A stretch of 64,000 nucleotides of DNA from contig NZ_FOLB01000008.1 in the NCBI RefSeq assembly GCF_900112345.1, positions 164,874 to 228,873 of the forward strand. The letters run 5' to 3'. The position numbers and the translations under genes are program-made. Position 1 is the stretch's first letter; every line of letters begins with the position of its first letter. Positions 6,892-15,490 of this stretch are shown here, one piece after another. The notes under the pieces were generated by a model. It was given only the letters and a program-made list of their open reading frames with translations, ran no database searches and had not been told where the DNA came from. The stretch comes from Nocardioides terrae (GTDB taxonomy: Bacteria > Actinomycetota > Actinomycetes > Propionibacteriales > Nocardioidaceae).

Positions 6892-8081
6892 GCGAAGAGC
6901 TTCTGCAGGCGCGTGACGCCCTCGGCCAGGTCGTCGTCGCCGAGCGCGTAGGAGAGCCGCAGGTAGCCGGGCGCGCCGAACGCCTCGCCGGGCACGACCG
7001 CGACCTCCGCCTTCTCGAGGATGTGCTCGGCCAGCTCGGCCGACGAGCCGATGCCGGTGCGCTCGAGCAGGCCCTTGACGGCCGGGAAGGCGTAGAACGC
7101 GCCCTCGGGGGTCGGGCAGACCACGCCGTCGATCTCGTTGAGCATCGAGACGATCGTCCGGCGCCGCCGGTCGAAGGCGGTGCGCATCTCGTCGACGGCC
7201 GACAGGTCGCCCTCGAGTGCGGCGATCGCGGCGCGCTGGGAGACGTTGGCGACGTTGGAGGTCGCGTGCGACTGCAGGTTGGTCGCGGCCTTGACGATGT
7301 CGGCCGGGCCGATCATCCAGCCGACCCGCCAGCCGGTCATCGCGTAGGTCTTCGCGACGCCGTTGAGGACGACGGTGTAGTCGGCGATCTCCGGGCACAG
7401 CGTCGCGATCGAGCCGGTCTGGACGCCGTCGTAGAGCAGGTGCTCGTAGATCTCGTCGGTGACCACCCACAGGCCGTGCTCGGCGACCCAGGTGCCGATC
7501 GCGCGGATCTCCTCGGTGGTGTAGACCGCGCCCGTCGGGTTGGAGGGCGAGACGAAGAGCAGGATCTTGGTGCGCTCGGTGCGCGCTGCCTCGAGCTGCT
7601 CGACGGTGACCTTGTAGTCCTGGGTCTCGTCGGCGAAGACCTCGACGGCGACACCGCCGGCCAGCTGGATGCACTCCGGGTACGTCGTCCAGTACGGCGC
7701 CGGCAGCAGCACCTCGTCGCCCGGGTCGAGCATCGCCGCGAACGACTCGTAGACCGCCTGCTTGCCGCCGTTGGTCACCAGCACGTTGGCCGGGGTGACC
7801 TCCCAGCCGGAGTCGCGCTTCGTCTTCGCGACGATGGCCGCCTTCAGCTCGGGCAGGCCGCCGGCCGGGGTGTAGCGGTGGTTCTTCGGGTCGTGCGCCG
7901 CCGCTGCGGCCGCCTCCACGATGTAGTCCGGGGTCGGGAAGTCCGGCTCGCCGGCGCCGAAGCCGATCACCGGGCGGCCCTCCGCCTTGAGCGCCTTCGC
8001 CTTCGCGTCCACCTTCAGGGTCGCCGACTCGGCGATGGCACCGATCCGCTGGGACACACGACGGTCACGAGGGGAGGTCAT
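6888..8081 (-). CDS. aspC: Pyridoxal phosphate-dependent aspartate aminotransferase
   Basis: Class I/II aminotransferase of 397 residues, consistent with aspartate aminotransferase type Ib (glutamate + oxaloacetate to 2-oxoglutarate + aspartate). Seen: [13 protein letters not shown] (substrate-side N-terminus), [40 protein letters not shown], the PLP lysine Lys244 in [15 protein letters not shown], and the C-terminal [12 protein letters not shown] (carboxylate-binding Arg). ATG 8081 is followed by [30 protein letters not shown], the usual start for this group. It lies directly upstream of add and divergent from the trnW-secE-nusG operon, the arrangement seen around secE in Streptomyces. Confidence 0.92.
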   Translation of the reverse strand: MTSPRDRRVSQRIGAIAESATLKVDAKAKALKAEGRPVIGFGAGEPDFPTPDYIVEAAAAAAHDPKNHRYTPAGGLPELKAAIVAKTKRDSGWEVTPANVLVTNGGKQAVYESFAAMLDPGDEVLLPAPYWTTYPECIQLAGGVAVEVFADETQDYKVTVEQLEAARTERTKILLFVSPSNPTGAVYTTEEIRAIGTWVAEHGLWVVTDEIYEHLLYDGVQTGSIATLCPEIADYTVVLNGVAKTYAMTGWRVGWMIGPADIVKAATNLQSHATSNVANVSQRAAIAALEGDLSAVDEMRTAFDRRRRTIVSMLNEIDGVVCPTPEGAFYAFPAVKGLLERTGIGSSAELAEHILEKAEVAVVPGEAFGAPGYLRLSYALGDDDLAEGVTRLQKLFA

Positions 8082-8179
8082 GAGGGCAACTCTATCGGCC
8101 GTCCCGGGGCTCCCGGCCACCCGTTTCGAGCCGTGACGGCCCGGGTGGATCCCGGCCTGAGCCGTTGTCGGAGACCCGA

Positions 8180-8209
8180 TTGGTGCTGTGCCCGACGGAC
8201 CCGTAGACT
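8180..8209 (+). promoter_or_regulatory. Promoter for tRNA-Trp-secE-nusG
   Basis: TTGGTG (8180-8185), an 18-base spacer, then TAGACT (8204-8209). It lies between the divergent aspC start and tRNA-Trp. Confidence 0.5.
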
Positions 8210-8280
8210 CCCTGGACTGGTGGATCTCCCACATGCTGTCGCGCGCCTCCAACCGTGCGGGACGAGCGGGAGGCCATCGG

Positions 8281-8353
8281 AGGGCACTAGCTCAACTGGC
8301 AGAGCATCGGTCTCCAAAACCGAAGGTTGGGGGTTCAAGTCCCTCGTGCCCTG
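8281..8353 (+). tRNA. tRNA-Trp (anticodon CCA)
   Basis: Acceptor AGGGCAC/GTGCCCT, D arm GCTC/GAGC, anticodon stem CGGT/ACCG with loop CTCCAAA giving CCA, T loop TTCAAGT; discriminator G8353. Its location just before secE is conserved across actinobacteria. Confidence 0.95.
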
Positions 8354-8377
8354 CAGGACGGAATGACGAGGAGAGGC

Positions 8378-8623
8378 ATGTCCGAGAGCACCACGGCTCC
8401 GGCCCCGAAGAAGCGGGACCGGTCCGAGAAGCGCACAGGCCCCTTCCTGTTCTACCGACAGGTCGTCGCCGAGCTGCGCAAGGTCGTCTGGCCGACGCAG
8501 CAGCAGCTCACGACCTACTTCATCGTCGTGCTCGTGTTCGTGCTGATCATGATGGCGATCGTCTCGCTCCTGGACCTCGGTCTGGGCAAGGCGTTCTTCA
8601 CCATCTTCGGCGGACGAGCCTGA
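8378..8623 (+). CDS. secE: Preprotein translocase subunit SecE
   Basis: An 81-residue membrane protein of the SecYEG channel. A charged N-terminus ([30 protein letters not shown]) carries the conserved amphipathic SecE segment ending VVWPT. One transmembrane helix ([21 protein letters not shown]) follows. This is the short single-helix form usual outside enterobacteria. ATG 8378 is preceded by GAGGAGAGG; an in-frame ATG at 8363 lacks such a site. The tRNA-Trp-secE-nusG order is conserved and the three are probably cotranscribed. Confidence 0.95.
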   Translation: MSESTTAPAPKKRDRSEKRTGPFLFYRQVVAELRKVVWPTQQQLTTYFIVVLVFVLIMMAIVSLLDLGLGKAFFTIFGGRA

Positions 8624-8655
8624 CGGTCCGGATCACCAGCAGTTTGGAGCGAAGC

Positions 8656-9456
8656 GTGTCTGAGCAGGAGTTCGAGGCGGTCACCGCCGAGGCCACCGAG
8701 GTCGACGAGACCGTGGCCGACGAGGTGGTCGACGTCGAGGCGTCCGCCGAGCCCGATGCCGAGCCCGGTACCGAGCTTGCGGAGGAGCCTGCCGAGGACG
8801 CTGCCGCCGAGCCCGACGAGGACGACCCGCTCGAGGCCTTCCGCCGCGAGCTGTGGGCCAAGCCGGGCGACTGGTACGTCGTGCACACCTACTCCGGCAT
8901 GGAGAACCGGGTGAAGTCCAACCTCGAGCAGCGCAAGGTCGCGCTCAACATGGAGGACTACATCCACGAGATCGTCGTACCGACCGAAGAGGTCGCCGAG
9001 ATCAAGAACGGCCAGCGCAAGCTCGTCAAGCGCACCGTCCTGCCCGGCTACGTCCTCGTCCGGATGGACCTCACCGACGAGTCGTGGGCGGCCGTGCGCC
9101 ACACCCCCAGCGTCACCGGCTTCGTCGGCCACCAGCACCAGCCGGTGCCGCTGTCGATGTCCGAGGTCGAGAACATGCTGGCGCCCGCCGTGGTCGCCGC
9201 CGCGGAGGCCGAGGCCGCCGCCGCCGGCACGCAGACCTCCGGTGGCCGCTCGGCCACCACCCCGGCGAAGAAGCCGATCGAGGTCGCCGACTTCTCCGAG
9301 GGCGACTCGGTCATGGTGGTCGACGGTCCGTTCGCGACGCTGCACGCCACGATCACCGAGCTCAACGCTGAGTCGCAGCGCGTCAAGGCGCTCGTCGAGA
9401 TCTTCGGCCGGGAGACCCCGGTCGAGCTCAGCTTCTCGCAGATCCAGAAGGTCTGA
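8656..9456 (+). CDS. nusG: Transcription termination/antitermination factor NusG
   Basis: A 266-residue NusG that binds RNA polymerase through its NGN domain and couples it to Rho or ribosomal S10 through its KOW domain. An acidic Glu/Asp/Ala-rich N-terminal extension (about residues 1-60), common in actinobacterial NusG, precedes the NGN domain. That domain begins [21 protein letters not shown] and includes [12 protein letters not shown] and TGFVG. An Ala-rich linker of about 30 residues leads to the KOW domain [21 protein letters not shown]. The GTG start follows TTGGAG at good spacing. It lies 32 bases after secE. Confidence 0.95.
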   Translation: MSEQEFEAVTAEATEVDETVADEVVDVEASAEPDAEPGTELAEEPAEDAAAEPDEDDPLEAFRRELWAKPGDWYVVHTYSGMENRVKSNLEQRKVALNMEDYIHEIVVPTEEVAEIKNGQRKLVKRTVLPGYVLVRMDLTDESWAAVRHTPSVTGFVGHQHQPVPLSMSEVENMLAPAVVAAAEAEAAAAGTQTSGGRSATTPAKKPIEVADFSEGDSVMVVDGPFATLHATITELNAESQRVKALVEIFGRETPVELSFSQIQKV

Positions 9457-9527
9457 GGCGCGCCGGAGCCTGCTCCGGCACGGGACCGAAGAGGTCGTAT
9501 CGGGACCCTGCTTCCCTGGATTTCGCA

Positions 9528-9547
9528 GTCCGCGGGGATCCGCGGAC
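9528..9547 (+). other. Hairpin in the nusG-rplK intergenic region
   Basis: GTCCGCGG (9528-9535) and CCGCGGAC (9540-9547) form an 8-bp stem with loop GGAT. A second short inverted repeat, CCGGAGC/GCTCCGG, lies just after the nusG stop (about 9464-9479). They may end or attenuate the nusG transcript before rplK. No T-run follows. Confidence 0.4.
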
Positions 9548-9619
9548 AATAGTCAGGTTGCAAGTGGCAGAGGGCGTCCTACGTCTTCGTCATGACCACG
9601 AGAAAGAAAGAGATAGAGC

Positions 9620-10048
9620 ATGCCTCCCAAGAAGAAGATCGCCGCGCTGGTCAAGGTCCAGCTCCAGGCCGGCTCCGCGACCCCGGCCCCGCCGGTCGGT
9701 ACCGCGCTCGGTCCGCACGGCGTCAACATCATGGACTTCTGCAAGGCCTACAACGCCCAGACCGAGTCCATGCGCGGCAACGTCGTCCCCGTCGAGATCA
9801 CGATCTACGAGGACCGCACGTTCACCTTCATCACGAAGACCCCGCCGGCCGCTGAGCTCATCAAGAAGGCCGCCGGCCTCGCCAAGGGCTCCTCGGTCCC
9901 GCACAAGGACAAGGTCGGCAAGCTGACCAAGGACCAGGTGCGCGAGATCGCGACCACCAAGCTTCCCGACCTCAACGCCAACGACATCGAGGCCGCGATG
10001 AAGATCGTCGAGGGCACCGCCCGCTCCATGGGCATCACCACCGACTGA
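9620..10048 (+). CDS. rplK: 50S ribosomal protein L11
   Basis: A 142-residue L11, the standard length. It forms the GTPase-associated centre with 23S rRNA helices 43/44 and is the thiostrepton target region and a RelA activator. Seen: the N-terminal [40 protein letters not shown] with the flexible PAPPVG proline stretch, and the C-terminal rRNA-binding domain ending [19 protein letters not shown] 9620 is preceded by a purine-rich GAGATAGAG. It forms the rplKA operon with rplA 60 bases downstream; autoregulation of such operons by L1 is known in bacteria but no specific site was verified here. Confidence 0.97.
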   Translation: MPPKKKIAALVKVQLQAGSATPAPPVGTALGPHGVNIMDFCKAYNAQTESMRGNVVPVEITIYEDRTFTFITKTPPAAELIKKAAGLAKGSSVPHKDKVGKLTKDQVREIATTKLPDLNANDIEAAMKIVEGTARSMGITTD

Positions 10049-10108
10049 AACGTGGGAGAGCCGCGCTGGCTCGCTGACCACATCTCCTCTTAGACCGAAG
10101 GAACCACC

Positions 10109-10822
10109 ATGCAGCGCAGCAAGACCTACCGCGCGGCCGCCGAGGCGTTCGACAAGAACGAGCTCTACGCGCCGCTCGCCGCGATCAAGATCGCGAAGGA
10201 CAACTCCAAGAAGAAGTTCGACGAGACCGTCGACGTCGTCATGCGTCTGGGTGTCGACCCGCGCAAGGCCGACCAGATGGTCCGCGGCACCGTCAACCTG
10301 CCGCACGGCACGGGCAAGACCGCCCGTGTGCTCGTGTTCGCGCAGGCCGACAAGGCCGATGCCGCCCGCGAGGCCGGCGCCGACTTCGTCGGTGCTGACG
10401 ACCTCATCGAGAAGGTCGCCGGCGGCTGGCTCGACTTCGACGCCGTGGTCGCGACCCCGGACATGATGGGCAAGGTCGGTCGACTCGGCCGCGTGCTCGG
10501 TCCGCGCTCGCTCATGCCGAACCCGAAGACCGGCACCGTGACGCCGGACGTGGCCAAGGCCGTGTCCGACATCAAGGGCGGCAAGATCGAGTTCCGCGTG
10601 GACCGTCACGCGAACCTCCACTTCATCATCGGCAAGGCCTCCTTCTCCGAGGTCCAGCTCGCGGAGAACTACGCCGCGGCGCTCGAGGAGGTCCTCCGTC
10701 TGAAGCCGGCCAGCTCCAAGGGCCGCTACGTCAAGAAGATCACCGTCTCCACGACGATGGGCCCGGGCGTCCAGGTCGACCCGAACCGCACCAAGAACGT
10801 CGCGGCTGAGGACGAGGCCTGA
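10109..10822 (+). CDS. rplA: 50S ribosomal protein L1
   Basis: A 237-residue L1, the normal length. It forms the mobile L1 stalk at the ribosomal E site and in many bacteria represses its own operon. The signature runs through [26 protein letters not shown], and the RNA-binding [17 protein letters not shown] follows. ATG 10109 is preceded by GAAGGAACC. A strong hairpin terminator follows the stop by 22 bases and ends the operon. Confidence 0.97.
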   Translation: MQRSKTYRAAAEAFDKNELYAPLAAIKIAKDNSKKKFDETVDVVMRLGVDPRKADQMVRGTVNLPHGTGKTARVLVFAQADKADAAREAGADFVGADDLIEKVAGGWLDFDAVVATPDMMGKVGRLGRVLGPRSLMPNPKTGTVTPDVAKAVSDIKGGKIEFRVDRHANLHFIIGKASFSEVQLAENYAAALEEVLRLKPASSKGRYVKKITVSTTMGPGVQVDPNRTKNVAAEDEA

Positions 10823-10843
10823 TCGTCACCTGACGAACAGCAG

Positions 10844-10877
10844 AACCGGCCGCCACCCCACGGGGTGGCGGCCGGTT
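10844..10877 (+). terminator. Intrinsic terminator after rplA
   Basis: A 15-bp stem AACCGGCCGCCACCC/GGGTGGCGGCCGGTT with a small loop. The hairpin also reads as a terminator for the convergent gene ending at 10912. Confidence 0.8.
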
Positions 10878-10911
10878 CCGCGTTTCCAGGGCTTCCGGGG
10901 TTTCGGAGCCG

Positions 10912-11433
10912 TCAGGCGACGTCCGGCCCCTGGGCGCGGACCTCCTGGACGTGGGCGAGCGACTCCTTGAGGTCCGTCAGCCACTCGTCGCTGTTGCGCT
11001 GCACCAGCCGGACGCACCAGCCCAGCGCCTCGCTGCGGCTGCGGGCCACGCCGCCGTCGATGAGCAGGTCGAGCACCTGCCGCTCGCGCTGCCGCAGGCG
11101 CGTCATCACGGGCGCCGAGACGTTCGTGAAGACGAAGCGCCGTCCCTCGCACTCGACGCCCCACGAGACCTTCCGCTCGAAGCGGTGCTCCGCCTCGCGG
11201 GCCACCGCCATCCTGTCCTCGCGGGTGCGCTCACGGAATTCGCTGACCCTGCCCTCGACGGCGGCGGCCCGCTCGGCCTCCGACGCCTCGGACGTGTCCG
11301 TCGGGCCGGGGATCCGACCGACGACCGTGATCTCCTCGCGGTCGACCGCGACGTCGACCAGCTCCTCGAAGAGCCCTTCGGGGAGGCGCCCGGAGAACCA
11401 GCCCCGGACGGCTTCCAACTCGGATGTAATCAT
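10912..11433 (-). CDS. Hypothetical protein with an RHH-like C-terminal segment
   Basis: A 173-residue soluble protein with no firm family. The N-terminal part (ITSELEAVRGWFSGRLPEG) leads to VTVVGRIP-type beta sequence and a charged Arg/Glu-rich helix around residues 60-95. The C-terminal third, RQRERQVLDLLIDGGVARSRSEALGWCVRLV, looks like a ribbon-helix-helix or similar small DNA/protein-binding helix pair, as the SRSEAL pattern is common in such folds. ATG 11433 gives MITSELEAVRG; reading further upstream would run into the repeat cluster and is not believable. It converges on rplA with a shared terminator region. Function unknown; I only infer a possible regulator. Confidence 0.7.
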   Translation of the reverse strand: MITSELEAVRGWFSGRLPEGLFEELVDVAVDREEITVVGRIPGPTDTSEASEAERAAAVEGRVSEFRERTREDRMAVAREAEHRFERKVSWGVECEGRRFVFTNVSAPVMTRLRQRERQVLDLLIDGGVARSRSEALGWCVRLVQRNSDEWLTDLKESLAHVQEVRAQGPDVA

Positions 11434-11473
11434 GTAATCAAACGTACGCCGGCGGTCAAGGCACGTCGAGTGA

Positions 11474-11729
11474 TGGTCTCGATACGCTCGCTGGCGCTCG
11501 CTACTCGACCACCGAAGTATCGCCGGAATCGCTGGTCGAGTAGCCCGAGCCGCTAGGCGACGGCGTATCGAGACCACCGATGGTCTCGATACGCTCGCTG
11601 GCGCTCGCTACTCGACCACCGACGTGTCGCCGGAATCGCTGGTCGAGTAGCCCGAGCCGCTAGGCGAGGGCGTATCGAGACCACGATGGTCTCGGTACGC
11701 TCGCTGGCGCTCGCTACTCGACCATCGAA
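11474..11729. repeat. Tandem array of repeat family B (two units and a half)
   Basis: Two near-identical units (11474-11580, 107 bases; 11581-11686, 106 bases) and the first 43 bases of a third (11687-11729). Each unit is itself an imperfect palindrome: the outer arms begin TGGTCTCGATACGC and end GCGTATCGAGACCA, and an inner pair is GCTACTCGACCA/TGGTCGAGTAGC. The array fills the space between the hypothetical gene (start 11433) and the DnaB-C-like gene (stop 11748), which otherwise holds no gene. Degenerate half-units recur at 6840-6886 and around 33629-33688. Confidence 0.85.
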
Positions 11730-11747
11730 CGACACCGAGAAGTGCGG

Positions 11748-12737
11748 CTACTCCAGGACGAGGCGCTCGTCGACCAGCTGCTCGCGGACCAGGCCGCCGT
11801 CGGGGTCGAAGCGGTTCTGCTCGAAGTGCTTGCGGAACTCCAGCTCGAGCCCGGCGCGACCGTTGCGGTTCTTCTCGACGCTGAGCACGGTCCACTGACG
11901 GAACGTCTCGGCGTTGGCGGCGTAGACGAGGTGCTGGCGCGAGACGATGTCGTACTTGCTGTTGAGGATGAGCAGCACGTCGCACTCGTAGGCGAGCGCC
12001 GTCGAGCCGCGCAGGTGGTGGGCGCGCATCCGCTTGCCCGCGAGCAGGCCGCCCTTGTCCGAGGCGCTGATCGCGAACACCGGGACCTGGTGCATGATCG
12101 CGAGGTCCTTGAGGTCCTCGACGACCTCCGCCGCGCGCTCGGCCTCGTTGACCGAGTCCGACTTGACCTTCTGCAGGTAGTCGACGATGACGAGCGGGGA
12201 CTGGCCGGTCTCCCGGCGGACCTGCTCGACCGCCTCGGCGATCACCTTGATGCTGGTGGTGGTGCCCGTCGAGCGGTGCAGGTGGAAGTGCTCCTGGTAG
12301 GACAGCACGGTCTGCAGCGCCTCGGTCGCCGTCGGGAGCGTCTGGAGCCGCCCGACGAGCCCGTCCGGGTTCGGGGAGGGGTCCTCGAAGAGGTGCCGGA
12401 AGCGGTCCTGGTTGGGCGCGTGGCTCTGGTAGAGCAGCCCGGCCTCGAGCGAGACCAGCCGACTGAGGAGCACCTCGGGGTCGTGCTCGTAGCAGAAGTA
12501 GACGACCGCGTGGCCAGCGGCCGCGGCGTTGCGGGCCATCTGGAGCGCCATGGTCGTCTTGCCCTGGCCCTGGGGGCCGGCGAGCAGGATGAGGTTGCCG
12601 CCGCGCAGTCCGCCGTCGAGGACGTCGTCGAGGGCGGGGAAGCCGGTCGGCCACAGGTGGGTCGTCCCGGTGCCGAGGCGCGCGCGCTCATCGACGCGCT
12701 CGAGCACGTCGGCGAGGGAGTGAAGCTCCGGGTCCAC
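11748..12737 (-). CDS. Stand-alone DnaB-like helicase C-terminal (RecA-fold) ATPase
   Basis: A 329-residue ATPase with only the RecA-like C-terminal domain of DnaB-type helicases. TGFPALDDVLDGGLRGGNLILLAG precedes Walker A GPQGQGKT (residues 54-61), Walker B-like PLVIVDYLQ (Asp186) follows, then QVPVFAISASDKGG, LRGSTALAYECDVLLIL and VEKNRNGRAG. The DnaB N-terminal primase-binding domain is absent, and the protein is shorter than replicative DnaB (about 450 residues), so it is not the replicative helicase. The domain resembles KaiC/RadA-type ATPases as well. It starts with GTG 12737; the upstream 160 bases lead to the rplJ promoter on the other strand. Function unknown; an ATP-driven DNA transaction is inferred. 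Confidence 0.75.
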   Translation of the reverse strand: MDPELHSLADVLERVDERARLGTGTTHLWPTGFPALDDVLDGGLRGGNLILLAGPQGQGKTTMALQMARNAAAAGHAVVYFCYEHDPEVLLSRLVSLEAGLLYQSHAPNQDRFRHLFEDPSPNPDGLVGRLQTLPTATEALQTVLSYQEHFHLHRSTGTTTSIKVIAEAVEQVRRETGQSPLVIVDYLQKVKSDSVNEAERAAEVVEDLKDLAIMHQVPVFAISASDKGGLLAGKRMRAHHLRGSTALAYECDVLLILNSKYDIVSRQHLVYAANAETFRQWTVLSVEKNRNGRAGLELEFRKHFEQNRFDPDGGLVREQLVDERLVLE

Positions 12738-12905
12738 GCAGCCATCAGAGCAAGGTTCGCCGGCCTGGGCCCCCAGAATCGGCAGGACTGCCCGATCGGG
12801 CCGGGTCGGACTGCCGAACGGGTGGTCGCGACCTGACCCGAACGGGCCATCCGGGACCGGTCTCGCCGGGATCCCGGGTCGTGGGGCCGTCGGGACCGCC
12901 TCGAT

Positions 12906-12934
12906 TTGGGGCGGCCGCCCGGACGGCGTACCGT
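12906..12934 (+). promoter_or_regulatory. rplJ: Promoter of the rplJL operon
   Basis: TTGGGG (12906-12911), 17-base spacer, TACCGT (12929-12934). The predicted start near 12941 coincides with the beginning of the conserved-looking L10 leader. Confidence 0.55.
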
Positions 12935-12940
12935 TCCGTC

Positions 12941-13075
12941 TGAAACCAGAGACCGCCGGTTGTGACTCCGCCAGGAGTGACCGAAGGTGCCGCGACAGCG
13001 GACGGCCAGCGTAGGTGATGAGCAGAGACGGATGTCGACGCCCTGAGCCTGCGCTCAGGGCGTTTGTTGTTCCGG
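12941..13075 (+). ncRNA. Ribosomal protein L10 leader (rplJ 5' UTR)
   Basis: The stretch starts TGAAACCAGAGACCGCCGG, as in actinobacterial L10 leaders, and runs through several short pairable segments. It ends in a 10-bp hairpin CGCCCTGAGC/GCTCAGGGCG (13039-13062) followed by TTTGTTGTT, an attenuator-type terminator. In bacteria the L10(L12)4 complex binds such leaders to regulate rplJL. Binding here is inferred from position and resemblance. Confidence 0.7.
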
Positions 13076-13114
13076 ACGATCGCGGTGGTCTCGTTCCACG
13101 GAAGAAGGAGACCC

Positions 13115-13774
13115 ATGGCGCGGGCAGACAAGCAGGCCGCCGTCGCCGAGATCGCTGACGAGTTCAGCGTCTCGGTCGGTGCCGTGCTGACCGAGTACCG
13201 CGGTCTCACCGTCAAGGAGCTGAAGGACCTCCGACGCTCCCTCGGTGCGAACGCCGACTATGCCGTGGTCAAGAACACGCTGGCCAAGATCGCCGCCAAG
13301 AACAGCGGCATCGAGGGCTTCGACGACCTGCTGACCGGCCCGACCGCGATCGCCTTCATCAAGGGCGACGTCGTCGAGACGGCCAAGGGTCTGCGTGACT
13401 TTGCCAAGGCGAACCCGAACCTTGTCATCAAGGGCGGGGTCTACGAGGGCAAGACGCTCGACGCTGCCGAGGTGGCCAAGCTGGCCGACCTCGAGTCGCG
13501 CGAGGTCCTGCTGGCCAAGCTGGCCGGCGCGATGACCGCGTCGCTCTCGCAGGCGCTCTACGTCTTCAACGCCCTGCCCCAGAAGGCCGCGCAGCTCGCT
13601 GCCGCGTTGGCGGAGAAGGCCGCGAACGACCCCACGATCCTCGCAGGTGGTGCTGGTACGCCGGCCGCCGCCGAGGAGGCTGCAACCGAGGCTGCTGCCG
13701 AGGTTGAGGTTCCCGAGACCGAGGACTCCGCCGACAGCGGGGCCGCGGTCGAGGAGACCACGACCGAGGCCTGA
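13115..13774 (+). CDS. rplJ: 50S ribosomal protein L10
   Basis: L10 anchors the L7/L12 stalk to the large subunit. The 219-residue product is longer than the ~175-residue typical form because of an acidic Ala/Glu/Thr-rich C-terminal tail (about residues 185-219), common in high-GC actinobacteria. The core is clear: [40 protein letters not shown], then [13 protein letters not shown] and GPTAIAF. ATG 13115 is preceded by GAAGAAGGAG. An L10 leader with a terminator-like hairpin lies upstream, and rplL follows after 76 bases. Confidence 0.96.
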   Translation: MARADKQAAVAEIADEFSVSVGAVLTEYRGLTVKELKDLRRSLGANADYAVVKNTLAKIAAKNSGIEGFDDLLTGPTAIAFIKGDVVETAKGLRDFAKANPNLVIKGGVYEGKTLDAAEVAKLADLESREVLLAKLAGAMTASLSQALYVFNALPQKAAQLAAALAEKAANDPTILAGGAGTPAAAEEAATEAAAEVEVPETEDSADSGAAVEETTTEA

Positions 13775-13850
13775 CGGCTGAGGCTCACCACCACCTGAAA
13801 CCCGGCCGACGGTCTCCGACCGAAAGGCCACACTGAAAGGACAAGCCATC

Positions 13851-14240
13851 ATGGCGAAGCTCACCACCGACGAGCTGCTCGACGCGTTCAAGGAGCTCAC
13901 CCTCATCGAGCTCTCCGAGTTCGTGAAGGCCTTCGAGGACACCTTCGGCGTCACCGCCGCTGCTCCGGTCGCCGTTGCCGCCGCCCCGGCCGCCGGCGGC
14001 GCCGGTGCCGCTGAGGAGGCCGCTGCCCAGGACGAGTTCGACGTCGTCCTCGAGGCCGCTGGTGACAAGAAGATCAACGTCATCAAGGAGGTGCGCGCGC
14101 TCACCAACCTCGGCCTGAAGGAGGCCAAGGACCTGGTCGAGGCCGCTCCGAAGACCCTCCTCGAGAAGGTCACCAAGGAGGCCGCTGACAAGGCCAAGGA
14201 GTCCCTCGAGGCTGCTGGCGCCACCGTCACGCTCAAGTGA
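13851..14240 (+). CDS. rplL: 50S ribosomal protein L7/L12
   Basis: A 129-residue stalk protein that recruits translational GTPases. The three usual parts are seen: the N-terminal dimerisation helix pair [31 protein letters not shown], the Ala/Gly/Pro-rich hinge (about residues 36-57), and the globular factor-binding domain [42 protein letters not shown] 13851 is preceded by GAAAGGACAAG. The operon ends at the strong terminator at 14311. Confidence 0.97.
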   Translation: MAKLTTDELLDAFKELTLIELSEFVKAFEDTFGVTAAAPVAVAAAPAAGGAGAAEEAAAQDEFDVVLEAAGDKKINVIKEVRALTNLGLKEAKDLVEAAPKTLLEKVTKEAADKAKESLEAAGATVTLK

Positions 14241-14310
14241 TCACCGCGGGGCTCGTCCCCGCGATGCCTCACCGATCCGCCCGGCGTGCGTCGCCGGTCT
14301 GATCATCCGC

Positions 14311-14342
14311 CCAGGGGCGGCCACCTTCGTGGCCGCCCCTGG
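14311..14342 (+). terminator. Intrinsic terminator after rplL
   Basis: A 14-bp stem CCAGGGGCGGCCAC/GTGGCCGCCCCTGG with loop CTTC, followed by TGCGATTTT. It separates rplJL from the mce operon. Confidence 0.85.
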
Positions 14343-14456
14343 TGCGATTTTCGGAGCCAACCGCCGGTTCGCCGCGTCCCGGGTTCGGGTACTCCCGCGT
14401 CAGGGCGTGTGGTCTTCGCCTCAACCTCCCCGTAACCTCGTCGCCGCGGCCGCGTT

Positions 14457-14472
14457 GTTACTCGCGAGTGAC
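14457..14472. promoter_or_regulatory. Palindromic operator candidate upstream of the mce operon
   Basis: GTTACTCGCGAGTGAC is a 16-base palindrome with one mismatched pair. It lies 56 bases before the first mce-operon gene, just after a possible TAACCT -10 (14433-14438). The form (ACTCGCGAGT core) suits a TetR-family dimer. The regulator is not in the neighbourhood, and the site is inferred from symmetry alone. Confidence 0.45.
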
Positions 14473-14527
14473 AAGCCGGTCGGAGCCTGCTTGCGGACCG
14501 GCAACGATGGAGGGGAGATCCCAGCCC

Positions 14528-15487
14528 ATGGGCGTGGACATCAAGATCGAGCACCTGACGAAGAGCTTCGGCAAGCAGCTCATCTGGGGTGACGTCTCCC
14601 TCACCGTCCCCGCCGGCGAGATCTGCGTGATGCTCGGCCCGTCCGGAACCGGCAAGTCGGTCCTGCTCAAGACCCTCATCGGCCTGCTCAAGCCCGACGA
14701 GGGCTCGGTGATCATCGAGGGCACCGATCTCGTCTCCTGCTCGGAGAAGGACCTCTACGAGATCCGCAAGCTCTTCGGGGTGCTGTTCCAGGACGGCGCG
14801 ATGTTCGGCTCCATGAACCTCTACGACAACGTCGCCTTCCCGCTGCGCGAGCACACGAAGAAGTCCGAGAGCCAGATCCGCGACATCGTCATGGAGAAGA
14901 TGGACCTCGTCGGCCTCATCGGCGCCGAGGACAAGCTGCCCGGCGAGATCTCCGGCGGCATGCGCAAGCGGGCCGGCCTGGCTCGGGCCCTCGTGCTCGA
15001 CCCCGAGATCGTGCTCTTCGACGAGCCCGACTCCGGCCTGGACCCGGTCCGCACGGCGTTCCTCAACCAGCTGATCGTCGACCTCAACGCCCAGATCGAC
15101 GCGACCTTCCTCATCGTCACCCACGACATCAACACCTCGCGGACGGTGCCGGACAACATCGGGCTGCTCTACCACAAGCACCTGGCGATGTTCGGCCCCC
15201 GCGAGATGCTCCTCTCCAGCGAGGAGCCGGTCGTCCGTCAGTTCCTCAACGCCCAGCGGGTGGGGCCGATCGGGATGTCGGAGGAGAAGGACGCCGACCA
15301 GCTCGCCGCCGAGAAGGACATGGACCTGCCTCCGCTGCCGCCGATCCCGCTCCAGCTCGAGCCGTCCAACGGCATCCCCCGCCGCAGCCAGCGCCCGCCG
15401 GGCGAGTGGTGCCGCACCAACGGCGTGACACCGCCCCCGGGATCCTTCCTTCCGGATTCGGTGCTCGCGGGCGGCGTGAAGGCCTAG
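14528..15487 (+). CDS. mceG: Mce transport ATP-binding protein (MceG/MlaF-like)
   Basis: A 319-residue ABC ATPase predicted to power lipid/sterol uptake through the YrbE permeases and the Mce proteins encoded next to it. Walker A GPSGTGKS at residues 37-44, Q-loop FQDG near 87, signature ISGGMRKR at 141-148, Walker B IVLFDEPDSGLD at 161-172, and the H-loop in IVTHDINTS. The SGGMRKR signature is characteristic of MlaF/Mkl ATPases. A C-terminal extension after about residue 250 is also typical of MceG. ATG 14528 has GGAG 10 bases upstream; GTG 14534 is an alternative. It lies 3 bases before yrbEA. In M. tuberculosis the single MceG (Rv0655) also maps between rplL and rpoB. Confidence 0.9.
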   Translation: MGVDIKIEHLTKSFGKQLIWGDVSLTVPAGEICVMLGPSGTGKSVLLKTLIGLLKPDEGSVIIEGTDLVSCSEKDLYEIRKLFGVLFQDGAMFGSMNLYDNVAFPLREHTKKSESQIRDIVMEKMDLVGLIGAEDKLPGEISGGMRKRAGLARALVLDPEIVLFDEPDSGLDPVRTAFLNQLIVDLNAQIDATFLIVTHDINTSRTVPDNIGLLYHKHLAMFGPREMLLSSEEPVVRQFLNAQRVGPIGMSEEKDADQLAAEKDMDLPPLPPIPLQLEPSNGIPRRSQRPPGEWCRTNGVTPPPGSFLPDSVLAGGVKA

Positions 15488-15490
15488 GAC

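Noticed and set aside
11474..11729. CRISPR-like array
   Set aside because: Units are about 107 bases, adjacent, palindromic and without unique spacers. They are tandem REP-type repeats.
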